Notes: a model not told the origin generated them from the letters alone. A DNA stretch of 64,000 nt from Cerina sp048266425 (GCA_048266425.1 JBLWZN010000018.1:1-64000); one strand, 5' to 3'. Counted from the first letter of the stretch, positions 32,471 through 41,668 are shown. Numbers and translations: made by a program.

Positions 32471-33082
32471 TTAAACAGGCTTCAGGTCAATTTTGTGCAG
32501 TCCGTTAAAAACTTCCTCGATCTCCTCGGTCCTTTGCTGATCTACCGAAATATAAATCAGACATTTCAATCCCATTTCCTGCGATTCAATATCAATTTGT
32601 CGCTGCTTTAAGGTCCGCATCACCGTGTTCATTTGATCATAGCCAAAGGAGAGCATGAATTTCTGCTGTATGGTTTTTTCAATGATCTGTGAAAACTCCA
32701 AGGCCAGCTGCGCAGCCGATCTGTAGGCGTTAATCAGTCCTCCCACCCCTAGTTTGGTGCCCCCAAAAATCCGAACCACGGCAACAATAATATTGGTAAC
32801 CCCATAAGATTGTAACTGTCCATAAATGGGCATACCGGCGGAATTATTGGGTTCCCCATCATCATTGGCCCTATACCTAGGTTCCAAATGGCCAATTTGC
32901 CACGCATAGCAGACATGGTTTGCGGTGGGATGCTTTTTTCTTAAACTTTCGACCAGTGGTTTTACCGCATCTTCGTCGGTCAGAGGAAAGGCATAGGCAT
33001 AGAATTTACTCTTTCGTTCCTTAAAAAGGACTTCGGGAGATGCCACTTCAATGGTTTTATATCGGCCGGAATGGTTTTCCAT
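32471..33082 (-). CDS. yigZ: YigZ/IMPACT family protein
   Basis: A 203-residue member of the UPF0029/IMPACT family. The IMPACT domain (about 10-115) shows KSKFYAYAFPLTDED, HVCYAWQIG, RANDDGEPNNSAGMPIYGQL and IVAVVRIFGGTKLGVGGLINAYRSAA. A C-terminal ferredoxin-like domain follows (about 130-200). Its precise role is unknown; eukaryotic IMPACT proteins regulate translation through GCN2. It is the last gene of the ribD-HAD-EamA-YigZ operon, 13 bases after EamA. Confidence 0.9.
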   Translation of the reverse strand: MENHSGRYKTIEVASPEVLFKERKSKFYAYAFPLTDEDAVKPLVESLRKKHPTANHVCYAWQIGHLEPRYRANDDGEPNNSAGMPIYGQLQSYGVTNIIVAVVRIFGGTKLGVGGLINAYRSAAQLALEFSQIIEKTIQQKFMLSFGYDQMNTVMRTLKQRQIDIESQEMGLKCLIYISVDQQRTEEIEEVFNGLHKIDLKPV

Positions 33083-33095
33083 AGAACGGGTTCAA

Positions 33096-33959
33096 TTAGA
33101 ACAATGCTACCAAAACGATACTAGCGATCGCAAATCCAATACCCATCCAATTTTTAGGGCTTATGGCTTCCTTGAACAAAATTATGCCAAGAAATGTAGT
33201 AAACAGGACAATGCCAACATTGTTTAGGGTGAAAATTACGGCACTTTCAAGGCTTTTGTGCTGTAAGGCTTGAAGTAGGTAATATATGGAGAAATAGTTC
33301 GGAATTCCCAATGCGATCCCCCCAACAACATCCTTAATTTTCATTTTTGTAACCCTGGTTTCCCTGTTTATAAGAATATAGGCGGTACCGGTCAACGCCG
33401 CCGAACCGAACGCCATGGCCGAAAACACCGGGAATTCGTTTTTGGCGAGATGAAGTTCTTCCATATACTTTATACTTGCATCGATAATGCCGGAACCAAG
33501 AAAGACCAAAAGGGGCAACCAAAACAGTGTTTTGCCAATGACGATGGACCGATCCCTAACCGATACAAAATAAACGGCGGTCAGTGCCAAAACAATTCCT
33601 AAGGTCTGTAGGAAGGACAATTGTTCCCCATAGAGCAATAGCCCACAGATTACCGGGATTACCAATGACATTTTAGTAGCTACGGAAGCTACGGAAATCC
33701 CTATTTTTTGTGAAGTTGAGGCCATCAGGTTAAAAACGATAATAAATAACCCCCCTAAAATAATAGTGCCAAGAAACCAAGGTCTTTGTGGAATTTCTAC
33801 CAGGTTAAGATTGCCTTGATAGAACATTAGGCCAGCGGTACATGCGGTAATATAATTTACAACAATGGCATATAGCGTATTTATTTTATAGATGGAATAG
33901 AGCTTAAAAACGATAAAGATCAAACTCGAAAATAGTACACTCAGTCCAAGATAAAACAT
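33096..33959 (-). CDS. EamA-type (DMT superfamily) transporter
   Basis: A 287-residue inner-membrane protein with about ten hydrophobic helices arranged as two EamA repeats of five, typical of drug/metabolite transporters. No substrate can be assigned. Its start codon abuts the stop of the HAD hydrolase gene, and YigZ follows within 13 bases, so it is co-transcribed. Confidence 0.88.
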   Translation of the reverse strand: MFYLGLSVLFSSLIFIVFKLYSIYKINTLYAIVVNYITACTAGLMFYQGNLNLVEIPQRPWFLGTIILGGLFIIVFNLMASTSQKIGISVASVATKMSLVIPVICGLLLYGEQLSFLQTLGIVLALTAVYFVSVRDRSIVIGKTLFWLPLLVFLGSGIIDASIKYMEELHLAKNEFPVFSAMAFGSAALTGTAYILINRETRVTKMKIKDVVGGIALGIPNYFSIYYLLQALQHKSLESAVIFTLNNVGIVLFTTFLGIILFKEAISPKNWMGIGFAIASIVLVALF

Positions 33960-34565
33960 TTACGGCAATTTTGAATGGAGTTGGGTAATATCCTCTTCGC
34001 CCACCAAAAGATTCCAGGTGTGTATTCCAAGGGATGCCGCCGCATCGGTATTGACCTTGGTGTCGTCCACAAAAAAGGTTTCCTCGGGTTTTAGGGCATG
34101 GTTTTTAAGTACAAACTTGTAGATTTCCGAATCTGGCTTTCTTAGGTGAATTTCATGGGAAAGGTAAAATTGCTCAAAACAGTTCTTGAAACGTTCAAAC
34201 TTTTCCAATCCCATCTTTTCAGCCACGTGCGGAATGTGTAAGTCATTTGTATTGCTCAAAAGAAAGAGGCGGTACTTTTCCTCCCTTGCAAGATTTTCCA
34301 GGAACTCCAAACGATAGTCCGGAAAATCCAAAAGCATGGCATTCCAGGAATTTGTTAGTTGCTCCGGGGTGGCTTTCGGTATTAGTTTCTGTAGGCCGGC
34401 GATAAATTCTTCGGTTGAAATAAGGCCTATCTCGTATTTTGCATTTAGCATTTCTAACTGGGGCAATGCATCAAAACACCCAAATTTTTGCATTTCCCGA
34501 AGGATAACAGGCTTGTCCAGGTTGACAAAAATATCTCCAAAATCAAAAATGATGTTCTTAATCAT
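33960..34565 (-). CDS. HAD-superfamily phosphatase (YihX-like)
   Basis: A 201-residue haloacid-dehalogenase-type hydrolase. Motif I is IFDFGDIFVNL (nucleophile Asp at residue 8 and second acid at 11), motif II LLSNTND, the motif III lysine is in HLRKPDSEIY, and motif IV is TFFVDDTKVN. The helical cap after motif I is the YihX/epoxide-hydrolase-like C1 type. Possibly the sugar- or flavin-precursor phosphatase that riboflavin synthesis needs, because it overlaps ribD by 8 bases; that link is inference. Confidence 0.88.
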   Translation of the reverse strand: MIKNIIFDFGDIFVNLDKPVILREMQKFGCFDALPQLEMLNAKYEIGLISTEEFIAGLQKLIPKATPEQLTNSWNAMLLDFPDYRLEFLENLAREEKYRLFLLSNTNDLHIPHVAEKMGLEKFERFKNCFEQFYLSHEIHLRKPDSEIYKFVLKNHALKPEETFFVDDTKVNTDAAASLGIHTWNLLVGEEDITQLHSKLP

Positions 34566-35610
34566 TGCGCAAAATTTTTAAGGTATCCGCTTCCAACGTT
34601 CTTAATTCTTCCAATCTTCCGGAAACCGAAGGAGCCTTTAGTCCATTTCCAAATTGGGTGTTGCCGGTAAAGATTCGAGCTTCATCCCATATGTCTTTAT
34701 CGATAAAAGCCTGAAGGGTTTTAGCCCCGCCTTCAATAATTACACTGAGAAGGTTGTATTTAAATAGTGTATCACATATCTGTTGTATCAAGTTACTTGA
34801 AAAATCTATTGCCTCATAATCAATCCCGGGAAGATATTTATCCGTATCGGTAACTTCCGTAAAAACCAAGGTTTTAATGCTGCCATCCAATATATGGAAA
34901 TTTTGGCCGATTCCCAGCCTCCTATCCAAAACAACGCGGGTAGGGGAGGTACCGTGCCAAGACCTGACGTTTAATTCGGGATTATCTGCCAGTACCGTAT
35001 TGGTACCCACTAATATGGCCTGTTCCTCACTTCGCCATTGGTGCACCAGTTGGCGCGAACGAATATTCGTGATCCAAAAGGGTTGGGGATCGGGGTTTCT
35101 ATTTTTAAATTCTGGGGCCATAAATCCATCCAGGGTCTCGGCCCATTTTAAAATTACATAAGGTCGTTGTTTTTGATGAAAAGTCAAAAATCGGATATGG
35201 TGTTCCCTGCATGCATTTTCCAATACACCAACGATTACCTGGCAACCTGCCTTTTCCAGTTTTTGTATACCTTGCCCAGCAACTTTTATGTTGGGGTCTT
35301 TTATGCCGATAACCACTCGGGGAATATTATTCTTTATGATAAGATCTGCACAGGGCGGGGTCTTTCCGTAATGTGAGCAAGGCTCCAACGTAACATAAAG
35401 CGTGGCATCCTTCAAAAGTGACGGGTTTATTACCGATCTGATGGCATTGACTTCCGCATGGGGACCGCCGTAAGGGCTTGTGTAGCCCTCTCCGATTATT
35501 TTTTCATTGTGCACGATTACACTCCCGACCATTGGGTTGGGAAACGTTGTCCCAAGTCCATTTTTGGCCACTTGGATACACCGCAAAATGTATTTTTCAT
35601 GTATCTTCAC
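34558..35610 (-). CDS. ribD: Bifunctional riboflavin biosynthesis deaminase/reductase RibD
   Basis: It deaminates and then reduces the pyrimidine intermediate in riboflavin synthesis. The 350-residue protein has the zinc deaminase domain (1-145) with GGPHAEVNAI and EPCSHYGKTPPC, then the reductase domain (about 145-350) with LKWAETLDGFMA, SEEQAILVGTNTVLADNPELNVR and IEGGAKTLQAFI. It is the first gene of the operon with HAD, EamA and YigZ. The region upstream is occupied by a 160-bp repeat element starting 18 bases before its start codon. Confidence 0.95.
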   Translation of the reverse strand: MKIHEKYILRCIQVAKNGLGTTFPNPMVGSVIVHNEKIIGEGYTSPYGGPHAEVNAIRSVINPSLLKDATLYVTLEPCSHYGKTPPCADLIIKNNIPRVVIGIKDPNIKVAGQGIQKLEKAGCQVIVGVLENACREHHIRFLTFHQKQRPYVILKWAETLDGFMAPEFKNRNPDPQPFWITNIRSRQLVHQWRSEEQAILVGTNTVLADNPELNVRSWHGTSPTRVVLDRRLGIGQNFHILDGSIKTLVFTEVTDTDKYLPGIDYEAIDFSSNLIQQICDTLFKYNLLSVIIEGGAKTLQAFIDKDIWDEARIFTGNTQFGNGLKAPSVSGRLEELRTLEADTLKILRND

Positions 35611-35627
35611 CCCACAAAAATAGTATA

Positions 35628-35787
35628 GAAGTTGTCTTGAGTTAATCTTTTACTAGCTAATTTCACATTTCGTGTCCTGATTTTTCAATTTTGAGCGTCC
35701 GTAGCTCTGCTGGGCAAACTAAAAATGACTTCATCAGACCTCGAAAGCCATAATTTTCGGTTCCAAACATAAACTCAAGACAACTTC
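35628..35787. mobile_element. 160-bp MITE-like element with perfect 16-bp terminal inverted repeats
   Basis: GAAGTTGTCTTGAGTT (35628-35643) and its exact complement AACTCAAGACAACTTC (35772-35787) bound a 128-bp non-coding interior. The interior has no long frame. The element fills almost the whole divergent gap between ribD and a GNAT gene. A minus-strand -7-like TATGTTTG lies at its right end (35771-35764). No target-site duplication is evident at the edges. It may be a non-autonomous transposon remnant or a long-range inverted repeat of another kind. Confidence 0.55.
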
Positions 35788-35807
35788 ATTTTAAACATTT
35801 TCGCCCA

Positions 35808-36299
35808 GTGAATTTAAATAATGCGATAATCAGGGAGATTATGCCCCAGGACAATGCCAAGGTGGCCAAACTTATTCGCAAAGTATTGGTAGAATTAGGG
35901 GTGCCCAAAGTGGGTACGGCCTACGCGGACAAAGTGCTGGATATACTTTACGAAACCTACAATGTGCCCGATGCTGCTTACTTTGTGTTAGTGTGGGAAG
36001 GTGAACTGTATGGATGTGGCGGTATCGGACCATTGGAGCACGAAGGGGAACGAATCTGTGAACTGCAAAAGATGTACTTTTTGCCAGAGGCCAGGGGTAA
36101 AGGATGGGGCGGTGAAATGATGCGGGTTTGCCTGGCCAAGGCCAAGGAATACGGGTACGAAAAATGCTATTTGGAAACCATGCCGTATATGTCCGACGCC
36201 CAAAAATTGTACAAAAAATGGGGATTTGAGTATATCGATGCCAGGATGGGGAATACAGGGCATTATTCTTGCCCGGTCTGGATGTTGAAGCGTATTTAG
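35808..36299 (+). CDS. GNAT-family N-acetyltransferase
   Basis: A 163-residue acetyltransferase starting at a GTG (35808); no in-frame ATG fits near it. The fold is clear from IREIMPQDNAKVAKLIRKVL at the start, the acetyl-CoA-binding KMYFLPEARGKGWGGEMMRVCLAKAKEYG (about 93-122, with ARGKGWG as the Q/RxxGxG/A motif) and YLETMPYMSDAQKLYKKWGF. Substrate unknown. It starts 20 bases beyond the 160-bp repeat element. Confidence 0.87.
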   Translation: MNLNNAIIREIMPQDNAKVAKLIRKVLVELGVPKVGTAYADKVLDILYETYNVPDAAYFVLVWEGELYGCGGIGPLEHEGERICELQKMYFLPEARGKGWGGEMMRVCLAKAKEYGYEKCYLETMPYMSDAQKLYKKWGFEYIDARMGNTGHYSCPVWMLKRI

Positions 36300-36380
36300 T
36301 TCAAAGTAAATAACATTTAGTCCGGAGAATACACCGTTATAGACCCTAAACGGATTGTGCCATATTAAGTTTTGTATAGA

Positions 36381-37304
36381 ATGCATCTCAAAGAAATAAA
36401 AAAAATATTCCACAAAGAGTTGGATAGCCTCTATTCCAAGGAAGAGGTGGATAGCTTCTTTGCAATGATGATGGAACATTATTTGGGACTGGAGCGATTT
36501 GCCTTGGCACTGAACCCAGACCTGATAATCACCAAGGAAGAGGAGCAGCCCTTTTTTGAGGGTTTGGCAGCGTTAAGATTAGAGCGGCCCATACAGTACA
36601 TTTTAGGGAAAGCCCATTTTATGGATTTGGATTTTTCAGTAAACGAAAATGTACTGATTCCCAGACCGGAAACCGAAGAATTGGTGCGGTGGATCCTTGA
36701 GGAAGTACAAAGTACAACATACAAAGCACGAAATGCGAAATACGAAGTTGGAAACAAGAAGGGTAGGGAGGCCGAGGTCCAAGGCTTGGGGTTAAGGATT
36801 TTGGATATTGGGACCGGGAGTGGATGTATAGCCATTGCACTGGCCAAAAACTTGCCAAACGAAAATGTTTATGGCTTGGACATCTCCAAGGAAGCCTTGG
36901 AGGTTGCCAAAAAAAATGCTGCCCAAAATGGCGTAGTGGTTAACTTGGTCCAAGCCGATATAATGTCCATAGATACCCTTCCCGAAAAATTTGATATTAT
37001 TGTGTCCAATCCCCCCTATGTAAGGGAACTGGAAAAAGCTGAAATCCAAAATAATGTGAAACGGCACGAACCAGACCTGGCACTTTTTGTATCGGATATG
37101 GACCCCTTAATTTTTTATAAACGTATCGTCCAATTCGCACTAAGAAATCTAAAAAAAGGTGGATTACTTTTTTTCGAGATCAATCAATACTTGGGAAAGG
37201 AGACGGGAGAGGTTTTGGAAGATCAAAATTTTTCCGAAATTGAACTCCGCAAAGATATGTTCGGCAATGATCGTATGTTGAGGGGAACAGCCCCTAGTCA
37301 ATAA
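36381..37304 (+). CDS. prmC: Release-factor glutamine N5-methyltransferase PrmC, with in-frame repeat insertion
   Basis: PrmC methylates the glutamine of the GGQ motif in release factors RF1 and RF2. The 307-residue protein has the N-terminal helical domain, VLIPRPETEELVRWIL, motif I ILDIGTGSGCIAIAL and the catalytic NPPY (SNPPYVRELEKAE). Between PETEELV and motif I lies an extra, lysine/glutamate-rich stretch of about 20 residues encoded by a heptad repeat tract (36704-36759); homologues have a short linker there. The ATG at 36381 is preferred to an upstream in-frame TTG at 36372. The frame is intact, so it is probably functional. Confidence 0.93.
   Translation: MHLKEIKKIFHKELDSLYSKEEVDSFFAMMMEHYLGLERFALALNPDLIITKEEEQPFFEGLAALRLERPIQYILGKAHFMDLDFSVNENVLIPRPETEELVRWILEEVQSTTYKARNAKYEVGNKKGREAEVQGLGLRILDIGTGSGCIAIALAKNLPNENVYGLDISKEALEVAKKNAAQNGVVVNLVQADIMSIDTLPEKFDIIVSNPPYVRELEKAEIQNNVKRHEPDLALFVSDMDPLIFYKRIVQFALRNLKKGGLLFFEINQYLGKETGEVLEDQNFSEIELRKDMFGNDRMLRGTAPSQ
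36704..36759. repeat. Period-7 repeat tract inside prmC (eight units)
   Basis: AGTACAA, AGTACAA, CATACAA, AGCACGA, AATGCGA, AATACGA, AGTTGGA, AACAAGA in strict register. Its 56 bases keep the reading frame only in combination with neighbouring sequence. It is the same class as the intergenic tracts. Confidence 0.7.
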
Positions 37305-37311
37305 TGGAGAA

Positions 37312-37353
37312 CAAACTCAAATTCAAACTCAAACTCAAATTCAAACTCAAGTT
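37312..37353. repeat. Tandem 6-bp repeat (seven units)
   Basis: CAAACT, CAAATT, CAAACT, CAAACT, CAAATT, CAAACT, CAAGTT. It begins 8 bases after the prmC stop. The period is 6, unlike the heptad tracts. Confidence 0.8.
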
Positions 37354-37437
37354 AAATACATAAACCCATAATCATGTCTGTGGTCATTTTTGTCGGTGGG
37401 ACTTTGGGTAGAAATTGTTTTTTGGAATTTAATATTT

Positions 37438-38019
37438 ATGAATAGCATCGTTGTATTTTGTGGAAGTAGTGAAGGAAATGACCCAGGGATTGTTCAGGCC
37501 GCATATAGGCTTGGAGAAACTATGGCCCAACAACATATACGGTTGGTCTATGGGGCGGCCAAAATTGGGATTATGGGCAGGGTGGCCCAAGGAGCTTTGG
37601 ATAATGGGGGAGAGGTTATCGGTGTAGTTCCTCAATTTCTGGTCAAGAAAGAAATTATACACGAGGGTCTATCCAAGTTGTTCATTACAGAGAATATGCA
37701 CCAACGCAAGTTGAAGATGTATGAACTTTCCAATGGTATCATTGCCCTGCCCGGTGGTTATGGCACCATGGAGGAACTGTTCGAGATGATAACTTGGGCC
37801 CAGTTGGGACTGCACCAAAATCCCATCGGAATTCTTAACATCAATGATTTTTATGATGACTTATTGAAAATGCTTAAGAAAATGGTGTCCAAAGGCTTTC
37901 TAAAGCAAGAAAATTATGACCTTGTATTGGTCGATGACTCAATTGTTGGGTTGCTCCGAAAAATGAAAGATTACAAGCCTAGTTATCTACCAAAATGGAT
38001 CGAGAAGGAACAAACCTAG
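37438..38019 (+). CDS. LOG-family (TIGR00730) cytokinin riboside 5'-monophosphate phosphoribohydrolase
   Basis: A 193-residue Rossmann-fold hydrolase that removes ribose 5-phosphate from nucleotides. The signature PGGYGTMEELFEMITWAQLG (about residues 100-120) is complete, and IVVFCGSSEG and RLVYGAAKIGIMGRVA fit the family. The frame is open upstream to 37390, but the ATG at 37438 starts at MNSIVVFCGSS, as in homologues. It lies between prmC and ligA on the same strand. Confidence 0.92.
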   Translation: MNSIVVFCGSSEGNDPGIVQAAYRLGETMAQQHIRLVYGAAKIGIMGRVAQGALDNGGEVIGVVPQFLVKKEIIHEGLSKLFITENMHQRKLKMYELSNGIIALPGGYGTMEELFEMITWAQLGLHQNPIGILNINDFYDDLLKMLKKMVSKGFLKQENYDLVLVDDSIVGLLRKMKDYKPSYLPKWIEKEQT

Positions 38020-38059
38020 CGGAGGCAAATATAAATTAATAGCAGACAACAAGTCATAA

Positions 38060-40060
38060 ATGAACATCCAACAAAAAATAGAGGAACTGCGCCGGGAGCT
38101 GCGCGAGCACAACTACAATTACTATGTGCTGGACAATCCTACCATATCGGATTATGATTTCGATATAAAACTAAAGGAACTTCAGTCGCTGGAGGCCCAA
38201 CATCCTGAATTTTACGACCCAACCTCCCCGACATTACGGGTAGGGGGTATGGTCACTAAAAATTTTGAGACCGTTGTGCACCATCACCGCATGTATTCCC
38301 TTGACAATTCCTACTCCAAGGAGGATTTGGAGGATTGGGAAAAACGTATCCAGCGTATTTTGGGAGATGCCCAGGTAGAATTTACCTGTGAACTAAAGTA
38401 TGATGGCGCATCCATCAGCCTTACTTATGAGAATGGAAAACTGGTACAGGCGCTAACACGTGGCGATGGCTTTCAGGGAGATGACGTTACTACCAATGTA
38501 AAGACCATTCGTTCGGTTCCCTTGCAATTACAAGGGGATTATCCTCCAAAATTCGATATTCGCGGAGAGATAGTACTCCCTTTCGAGGGGTTTGCCCAAA
38601 TGAACCAAGAACGAATCGAAAATGGGGAGGAACCCTATATGAATCCGCGCAACACCGCATCTGGTAGCCTTAAACTGCAAGACAGCGCCCTCGTGGCCCA
38701 AAGACCCTTGGATTGCCTTTTGTACAGTATCGTTGGGGAAAAATTGCCTATTGCTTCCCAATTTGAAATGTTGGAAAAGGCTCGTCAGTGGGGCTTTAAG
38801 GTGCCAACGGTCGCCAAATTGTGCCGCAGTACCTCAGAAGTAATGGATTTTGTGGACTATTGGGACGTACATCGCCACCAACTGCCCTATGAGACCGATG
38901 GGGTCGTGGTTAAGGTCAATAGCTTCCAACAACAGGAAGAGTTGGGCTTCACCGCTAAATCCCCCAGATGGGCCCTGGCTTATAAATTTAAGGCGGAACG
39001 GGTATCGACCCTCCTCAACAAGATTACCTATCAGGTAGGTAGAACGGGGGCAATTACCCCGGTAGCGAATTTACAGCCTGTACTTTTGGCGGGTACCACC
39101 GTAAAAAGAGCCTCCTTGCACAATGCCGATCAGATCGCAAAGCTCGATATCCGTGAAGGGGATACGGTTTTTGTTGAAAAAGGGGGAGAGATCATACCAA
39201 AAATTATTGGGGTCGATTTTACCCAACGACCTAATGAATCCAGCCCTACGGAATATATAACCCACTGTCCGGAATGTGGTACCTTGCTGGAAAGAAACGA
39301 AGGTGAAGCCCAGCATTATTGCACCAATTACTACGGCTGTCCGCCCCAGATAACAGGCCGGATTCAGCATTTTATTTCCCGGAAGGCGATGGACATTGAG
39401 GGGATGGGCAGTGAAACCGTGGAGCTATTGTTCCAGGAAGGATTGATCACCAATTACGCCGATCTCTACACCCTTACCAAGGAGCAATTACTGCCTTTGG
39501 AGCGGATGGCCGAGAAGTCGGCCGAAAATTTGATCGGAGGGGTTGCGCAGTCGGTCAATATTCCATTTGAAAGGGTGCTGTTTGCTTTGGGAATCCGGTT
39601 TGTGGGTGAGACCGTAGCCAAAAAGTTGGCCAGAGCTTATAAAAATATAGATAATTTGATGGTGGCCTCAACCGAAGACCTTGTTCAAGTTGATGAAATA
39701 GGACAAAGAATAGCGGAAAGCGTGGTGGAATTCTTCCAAAACGAAAAGAATCTGGAAATTATAGCGCGATTAAGGGGTTACGGGCTGCAATTTGAAATTT
39801 CTGCGGAAAAGTTGCAAAATCAAACCGACAAATTGAAAGGATCCACCTTCGTGGTCTCGGGCGTATTTCAAAAATTAAGTCGGGACGAGCTCAAAAAATT
39901 GATCGAGGATAATGGGGGCAAAGTAGCCTCATCCATCTCGGCCAAGACCAGCTATCTGGTTGCGGGCGACAACATGGGACCGAGTAAAAAAATAAAAGCG
40001 GAAAACTTGGGGGTGCCGATTATTTCGGAGGATGATTTTCTGGGGATGTTGACTCCTTAA
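38060..40060 (+). CDS. ligA: NAD-dependent DNA ligase LigA
   Basis: It seals nicks in replication and repair using NAD+. The 666-residue protein has the Ia domain with LREHNYNYYVLDNPTISDYDFD, the adenylated lysine in CELKYDGASISL (about residue 113), an OB fold, the four-cysteine zinc finger CPECGTLL...HYCTNYYGCP (near 410), helix-hairpin-helix repeats (about 450-570) and a C-terminal BRCT domain (about 595-666). All parts are present. Confidence 0.98.
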   Translation: MNIQQKIEELRRELREHNYNYYVLDNPTISDYDFDIKLKELQSLEAQHPEFYDPTSPTLRVGGMVTKNFETVVHHHRMYSLDNSYSKEDLEDWEKRIQRILGDAQVEFTCELKYDGASISLTYENGKLVQALTRGDGFQGDDVTTNVKTIRSVPLQLQGDYPPKFDIRGEIVLPFEGFAQMNQERIENGEEPYMNPRNTASGSLKLQDSALVAQRPLDCLLYSIVGEKLPIASQFEMLEKARQWGFKVPTVAKLCRSTSEVMDFVDYWDVHRHQLPYETDGVVVKVNSFQQQEELGFTAKSPRWALAYKFKAERVSTLLNKITYQVGRTGAITPVANLQPVLLAGTTVKRASLHNADQIAKLDIREGDTVFVEKGGEIIPKIIGVDFTQRPNESSPTEYITHCPECGTLLERNEGEAQHYCTNYYGCPPQITGRIQHFISRKAMDIEGMGSETVELLFQEGLITNYADLYTLTKEQLLPLERMAEKSAENLIGGVAQSVNIPFERVLFALGIRFVGETVAKKLARAYKNIDNLMVASTEDLVQVDEIGQRIAESVVEFFQNEKNLEIIARLRGYGLQFEISAEKLQNQTDKLKGSTFVVSGVFQKLSRDELKKLIEDNGGKVASSISAKTSYLVAGDNMGPSKKIKAENLGVPIISEDDFLGMLTP

Positions 40061-40108
40061 CCCTCCGTACGGAAACTGAAAGCTCTAAACCAATTAACAA
40101 TCCAACTA

Positions 40109-40432
40109 ATGTCCATACCAAAAAACTATACTGAATTTCAACAGACTTTATCCGCTTCGACACCTCCAAAAGGGTGGCCGGCGCCTTTATCTTCAATGTG
40201 GTACGATTCGAAGGATGATTGGGATCAGGCCCATGAAATAGGTCAGGAAATCCATTCTGCCATAGGGAGTTGGATCCATGGTTACCTCCATATCAAGGAA
40301 GGGGACGAGTCCAATGCCAGATATTGGTACAATAGGGCGCAAAGAAAATATCCCGATTACGGTTTGGAAAAGGAGCAGAAAGTAATTATAGAGTATATTT
40401 TAAATCAATTTAATAATCCGAATACTCGGTAG
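40109..40432 (+). CDS. Conserved hypothetical protein, 107 residues
   Basis: A short soluble protein without signal peptide. The central WIHGYLHIKEGDESNARYWYNRA resembles a motif (HAYLHRKEGD..NA.YWYRRA) that I recall from uncharacterised proteins of Proteobacteria and Planctomycetes, which suggests a wide family of unknown function. It begins 49 bases after ligA. Its 3' end overlaps the convergent NIPSNAP gene by 23 bases. Confidence 0.75.
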   Translation: MSIPKNYTEFQQTLSASTPPKGWPAPLSSMWYDSKDDWDQAHEIGQEIHSAIGSWIHGYLHIKEGDESNARYWYNRAQRKYPDYGLEKEQKVIIEYILNQFNNPNTR

Positions 40433-41189
40433 GATACAAAAAGGTTATATCCGCATGGGAAACGTTGTTTTTATATTTTGGGTCCACCTTTAATTTGCCC
40501 CATTCCGGGGAACTAAAGAAGGCTTCCCAGAGCGCATCCCTGCTTTTTTGATCCGTAAAGCTGGTCATATACATCAAATTGGGCATTTTAGGTCCGGAAA
40601 GCACTTCCCCATAAAATATAGCATTGAATTGTAAGCGGTCAAAGAGCTGTATTTCCCCTCCTTTATTGAACATATCCACTTTATTCCGATTATAGGCCTC
40701 GGTGGCGGACTCGTAACTGCGCAGTTCATAAACCCGATCTTTTCTTGGGGAGTCCAAATCCGGTGTTTTCAAGACCGGCATTCCTTCAAAAGCTTTGAGC
40801 AAAACAGATTCAATGCGATGATAGGGAACTTCTTCGTAAGACGCGTCGACATAAGGTTTCCCTGCCATCTTTAAGGTATTGTCGGCGGCCAATTTTGTTT
40901 CCAATGTTTCAAATTGTTCCATAGTTGCAAAAGGAATCAAAACATAAATTTGTTTTGGGCTGGTGGTATCGGTAGGCCTAGGTTTAAAAACCCCGACCGG
41001 ACCTATTTTCATTCTTTTTAACGCGGGCAGGTAGGCGGCACTCAGATACTGATCCGTGGTTTGCACCTGCTGATCGTTATCCATGGCGTAAATTTTGATT
41101 TGATAATATTGTGGTTCCTGGGCCTGTATGCTATAGCATACAAGGAACAACACAACAACATGGGCGATAGTTTGAATTTTATTCTTCAT
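40410..41189 (-). CDS. Exported NIPSNAP-family protein
   Basis: A 259-residue protein with a cleavable signal peptide (about 1-23, ending SIQAQ). It contains two ferredoxin-like halves; the second (about 148-258, with YELRSYESATEAYNRNKVDMF and the final SPEWGKLKVDPKYKNNV) is a typical NIPSNAP domain. These proteins have no firmly known function. It overlaps the 3' end of the preceding gene on the opposite strand. Confidence 0.87.
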   Translation of the reverse strand: MKNKIQTIAHVVVLFLVCYSIQAQEPQYYQIKIYAMDNDQQVQTTDQYLSAAYLPALKRMKIGPVGVFKPRPTDTTSPKQIYVLIPFATMEQFETLETKLAADNTLKMAGKPYVDASYEEVPYHRIESVLLKAFEGMPVLKTPDLDSPRKDRVYELRSYESATEAYNRNKVDMFNKGGEIQLFDRLQFNAIFYGEVLSGPKMPNLMYMTSFTDQKSRDALWEAFFSSPEWGKLKVDPKYKNNVSHADITFLYPTEYSDY

Positions 41190-41668
41190 AGGGAGAAAAT
41201 TAATGAATTTGATGATGGAATTGTTTATTTCCCGCTTCTTTTTTTAAATGGCATTAAATTTTATAGGGTAAATCCTCGAATAGGGATATATTCTGCATTT
41301 TAGAACTGGATGATCTAGGGATTTAAATTTTTGACAAACTAACAAATCCAAACCTAATAGATTAGAATCTGTGACCGCCTTTGCTTTAATCTAGCTCTGT
41401 ATTCGTATTTTGACCAAAACTTGAAATTTATTGATTTTTGGCGCGATACCCATTATAGAACAGAGCCATCTCAATTTTTATTTTTCTCCGATTGAAATTG
41501 TTAAGGGATTGACAATACAATTGATTAAATGAGCTGATACGATAGTTCCAATCCTGTGCTGGAAATTCGGAATTTGCCACTAAGCCGCTTCACTATCCAC
41601 TTTTTTAAATATCTTTGGCAAAACAACCATTAGGGACTATTCCGTAGTCTCCAAGAAAACTGTAACAC
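41190..41668. other. 479-bp divergent intergenic region between NIPSNAP and fabI genes
   Basis: AT-rich with no convincing frame. A 7-bp inverted repeat GCTCTGT/ACAGAGC spans 41394-41466. The fabI -7 element lies at 41610-41617 as TATCTTTG, without a clear -33. Confidence 0.5.
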
